Assembly (NCBI RefSeq): GCF_902459465.1
Contig: NC_047068.1
Span: 11,036,001-11,100,000 of the forward strand
Source: Asterias rubens
Lineage: Eukaryota; Echinodermata; Asteroidea; Forcipulatida; Asteriidae
DNA length: 64,000 bases
Reading direction: 5' to 3'
Every line of letters starts with the position of its first letter. The first letter of the stretch is position 1. A model generated the notes under the pieces. That model ran no database searches. It saw only the letters and a program-made list of their open reading frames with translations, and was not told the origin of the DNA. Shown here in pieces: positions 60,701 to 64,000 of the stretch. The translations under genes were made by a program, and so were the position numbers.

Positions 60701-63700
60701 AATATACCGTCACAATGGCCCCTGTATGTGTTGACGTACAAGCAGTGAAAGTCTTGTTGCTTCTTAATTGGTGGTTTGCATGAACTCCTCTTGACCAATA
60801 AGAATGGACAAACTGACAGTTTTTTTGAATATTTTTTATAATAACATGTCATTTGGTAATGAATCATTTTTAAATTTTTTAATTTCAGGTTTGATGATTC
60901 CTCAGCCTATTTCCATTCCGATAGCCGTGATGGTTTGCTGCGAGTCTGCCGGCTGGCCCTCAGCAGTAAATACGATAAGTACGGCACTGATGGGTTTAAT
61001 GCACTCTACACTAAACCTCCAATTATCTACATCAGTGCATCAGCCAGGCCTGGGCTGGGGCAGTATATATGTACACAGGTAATGTTATTACTGTTTTAAG
61101 CCGACCTCAGGTCAACCTACGATTTTCTTGTGCCAGCAACAAACCGTCGGCAACGCGCAGACAAAATATGCTCAGGTCACAACTGAGAAATCGTGTGCCT
61201 GCGATTGGTTCCGGACTGTCGGGATCACGTCGTACAAGTTGAAATTGTTCTACTCTTGCGACTGTTAATTTTTTTTAAGCGGCGACTTTTCAGATTTTCT
61301 TAAAATCGTCGCAGTTACGCTCAGGTTGTAAATAATCGCCGACTGAAAAGTTCCCGTTGGTCTTAGTTCAGGCGCAGCGTGATCCTGAAAAGTCAGTCCC
61401 CAACTGTTTTTAGTTGACACAAGGTCAACCTGAGGCTGGCTTTAGAGTAATGGTTATGTCACCCGTTCAAACGATCTCACCCAAATCTGAAACCAATTCT
61501 TTTAAGGCATGTTGTGGCCGAGCGAACAAGAACACAAGACTCAAGCTCTGGTGTTTCTGATCAGCAGAGTGTGGGTTTGAGTCCTGGGGTGCGTTCCACT
61601 CGCGCAAACGACTCGCAACTGTTCGCGCAAACGTTTTTTTATCGTTTGAACGATTGGTGCGTATACGCGATGTCAATATGGCGGCGCCCTGAAATGAAGA
61701 TGGCGCGCACCATACGTAGGTTTTTTTTAACTTCGTTTTTGCTGCAATAGTCCTCTTTTTGACATCATTACATCAACTAATTAACTTTGTTATTCCAAAT
61801 CTGCATTATCATCCACCAAAAATACAATGTAATTATGTTTGTGACAAAGAAATAATACCGTATTCTTGTCCGCCATTTTAAAAATCACTCGCCAACACCT
61901 CCGAAGTATGTTCGCCTAAAGTTGCCAACGTTCGCCAACGGTGGCGGCGAACAACTCGTTCCACTTGAAATTGTTGGCGAACGTGCGCAACTGTTGGCAA
62001 CGTTTGCGCGAGTGGAACGCACCCCTGGTTGTTACACTTGCATCCCTAAGCAAGACACTTGCACCATTACTGCTGCATCCTTTGGATGGAATGGAAGCCG
62101 TAGGTCCTGTGTGTTGTGGAATGCACTCAAAAGAACCCAGTGCAAATATCAATTCCTGGTTTGATTGGCTGCATATCATGCGTATTGTGCCGCAGCACCT
62201 TGCATACCTTGTAGGAAAAGTAATACTCTATAAATAGTGCCTTGCACTGTAACTCGTAGGCCTGAAGATACCTGTGCAGACAACATGATAAAGAAATTTC
62301 AGTTTTAGATGTGAGAGGAAAACCCCAAATAGGGAAAACCTGTGGAATCGGGTAGGGACTGAAAAACCCAATCCACATGCCGGGCGCCAGTTCCTGATTC
62401 AAACTGGGGTCCACAGGCAGGGAACGGCAGTGACATAAAACCACTGAGCCAATCTGAATGCCCTATTATGTGAATTGAAGATGAGAGACAATCCATGCCA
62501 GACCAACTTAATATTAATTGACCCCTTGCACGCGCGTCACACGCGGCGCCTGATGCCACGCTCACCATGTTGGTGGTCAATAGGTTTACGTGTATAGGCT
62601 GCGTCGCCTAAAATGCGCGCTTCACTGAATAACATGTGTTGACATTGACCACCAAAATGGCGCATCCAAGATTATTCTGATGATGGCGTCAAGTGGATTG
62701 GGTCAATAGGCCGTGTCCGAAGCGGCGACTTTGGTTCAGCTACAGCTAGATCAGCCTGATTCCAGTCTTGAAGAATAGGCAGACGCGCAAGATCTAGCCA
62801 TAGTTGTAGCCGAAGTCGCTGTTTTGTACACGGCCATATAATAATCTTTATGAATTTATCTTGTCTTTTTCTTTTTCAGCTTGGTCTTCCGCTGTCTAGT
62901 TTATGTACCGTCCCCTGCAATACTGTCTTCGGATCACAGCATACAATGGTAAACACGGCTCTCTACCCTCTGTAAATAAGCAAGTCATAGTCTCCTGACG
63001 ATGACTAGAGCAAGCTAGTCGAAACGTTGAGACCAATTTAAGAACTCGCTCTGCGGTAGTGCAGTTAATAACGATCCTATAGGCTAAAGTAGTAGTCCAA
63101 GCCAATTTTCAACCTTCCGCCCAGGTAGTAGTTAAAAAGCCGGACAATTCTTTTCAAAACTGAGAAGTCTCCCGAATAAATCCAATAAATCTACTCCGCG
63201 GTGTAGTAGATTAAAGCAAGACAGTTCTCTAAGAACAAACTCAACCATGTTTTAACATGTTAGTTTTATTGTAAACATCTACATTTATATAGGATTACAA
63301 CGGACGGTATTTTGCCTTTGAGTTCAAAGATGATATTTAGCTTCTGATTTATTATTTATTATGCTGATTTGTGTAATATGGACAAAAGATTTATCAATTT
63401 GTGCTTCTAATATTACAGGTATTTTGATAAATAAAAGTTAATTTTAATGCTCAAACAAAATTTATTTGTCAGGACATAGCGACGTTGGAGAGACTGATCA
63501 AGGATGATGAAGGGTCATCTAAGATTCCGTTGATGGTAGTTGCCAATGCCGGTACCCCGCTAGCCGGTCACACAGATAACCTCAACCGACTCAAGACTAT
63601 CTGTGATGAGTATGGAGTCTGGCTTCACGTCGAAGGGTGAGTTAAACTCTGACAGTGCCGTAATAATAATAATAATAATTATTATAATAATAATTGAACT

Positions 63701-64000
63701 TTATACAAAGTGCTTTACACACACTTTGAAGGGCATCTCAAAACACTTCCAATGAGTCGATTTCACAATGAGTTAGGACAAGTTCTAACTTAGGACTAGT
63801 CCTAGGAGATATTTAAAAAAAACGTAAAACTAAGTTAGGACAAGTAACTGGTCACTGGACCATACAATCGCAGCTCCCTGGGGAGTATAAATAAATTGTA
63901 ATTTTTTTCTCATGTACTTGGTTTTATTGTGGTGTTTGTACAATAATAGTTATCTGTATTCATATCTGTGTGTACCCCAGATGTGGGGCAACAGCTCTAA
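54764..64000 (+). CDS. PDXDC1: Pyridoxal-dependent decarboxylase domain-containing protein 1, 5' part
   Basis: Eight exons in phase: 54764-54880 (ATG), 55772-55848, 58806-58880, 59965-60117, 60889-61078, 62880-62948, 63473-63636 and 63981-64000, cut by the window end; about 288 residues. Recognised stretches: MSESLSEVMKMME, LRKLTTRIISDTTLWLSRIF, PPIIYISASARPGLGQYICTQLGLP, VPCNTVFGSQH and VANAGTPLAGHTDNL, which belong to the fold-type I PLP domain of PDXDC1. The segment WLHVEG stands where group II decarboxylases have WxHVDAA, so the Asp that contacts the pyridine nitrogen is replaced by Glu. As far as I recall this is also so in vertebrate PDXDC1, whose biochemical role is unsettled. The PLP lysine would lie beyond the window. 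Introns are filled with MITEs and a SINE. Confidence 0.93.
55512..55765. repeat. Truncated TTAA MITE fused to a non-LTR scrap
   Basis: The MITE start (GGCAGTGGACACTATTGG) runs to gacctcagatttagaac at 55700, then breaks into GGGATCTTTGCTGTTCCC, a piece also present at 20228-20245. Lies just before PDXDC1 exon 2. Confidence 0.6.
55850..58800. other. PDXDC1 intron 2
   Basis: Contains a T run at about 57200-57224, an A run near 57700, a decayed AGGGCCCAATTTCAT-family end (56930-57070) and a MITE at about 57950-58115 with GGCTTCAG..CTGAAGCC-like arms. No other exon seen. Confidence 0.4.
59547..59923. repeat. TTAA-flanked MITE, second family
   Basis: TTAAAGGAACATTACAGAATTGG start and CCAATTCTGTAACGTTCCTTTAA end: long near-perfect inverted repeats with TTAA flanks, in PDXDC1 intron 3. 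Confidence 0.85.
61097..61447. repeat. MITE with AAGCC..CCTCAGGT ends
   Basis: Left AAGCCGACCTCAGGTCAACCT, right AGGTCAACCTGAGGCTGGCTT, inverted with few mismatches. Confidence 0.7.
61503..62260 (+). repeat. tRNA-derived SINE split by a MITE
   Basis: Head GTTGTGGCCGAGCGAACAAG to GGGTTTGAGTCCTGG at 61587; the body resumes with TTGTTACACTTGCATCCCTAAGCAAGACAC at 62029. Confidence 0.85.
61588..62023. mobile_element. 436-bp MITE nested in the SINE, perfect 23-bp ends
   Basis: Termini GGTGCGTTCCACTCGCGCAAA... are exact reverse complements over 23 bp. CCTGG borders both sides (61583-61587 and 62024-62028). The duplication could also be parsed as CTG with a GGGTGCG terminus. Confidence 0.9.
62285..62470. 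repeat. SINE-like block
   Basis: TTTTAGATGTGAGAGGAAAACCC start and a degenerate B-box region; the same block is at 53070-53220. Confidence 0.5.
62517..62836. repeat. Two adjacent MITEs
   Basis: 62517-62710 is the second copy of the TATTGACCC family; 62709-62836 has inverted GGCCGTGTCCGAAGCGGCGACTT-like ends. Confidence 0.65.

Overview
This is animal nuclear DNA: genes are split into many short exons with GT/AG borders, and nearly all the rest is dense short repeats (TTAA-flanked MITEs, tRNA-derived SINEs, non-LTR retrotransposon tails, foldbacks). The repeat types and the encoded proteins (short-chain C4-type collagen, IDO, MPV17L2, MFSD6-like, PDXDC1) fit a deuterostome invertebrate, most likely an echinoderm and probably a sea star. 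That taxon call is inference from remembered repeat style and was not tested by search.

Layout. (1) 0.4-17 kb: a tandem segmental duplication of about 8 kb carrying two minus-strand genes for a type II membrane-anchored short-chain collagen. Copy 1 (1324-6235) is intact; copy 2 (9833-16447) has two breaks in its collagen exon. Because the duplication is old, each half carries private insertions, which give natural filled/empty-site comparisons. (2) 18.5-33.3 kb: a minus-strand indoleamine 2,3-dioxygenase gene, rebuilt from 13 in-phase exons; the start exon was not found. (3) 39.0-42.8 kb: a plus-strand MPV17L2-type gene, four coding exons, 190 aa. (4) 42.8-50.5 kb: repeats without a recognised gene. 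(5) 50.5-52.95 kb: a minus-strand MFSD6-like transporter coded in one large exon. (6) 54.76 kb to the window end: the first eight coding exons of PDXDC1 on the plus strand, divergent from the MFSD6-like gene and running off the window.

The genes do not form one pathway. The points most worth a second look are: a conserved furin-type RIRR motif between membrane and collagen domain in both collagen copies; a transporter whose last four residues (KDEL) and stop codon lie inside a tandem repeat unit; a palindromic octamer-rich repeat cassette duplicated either side of an IDO exon; a MITE whose arms resemble the CTCF motif; and a 138-bp near-perfect foldback inside a collagen intron.
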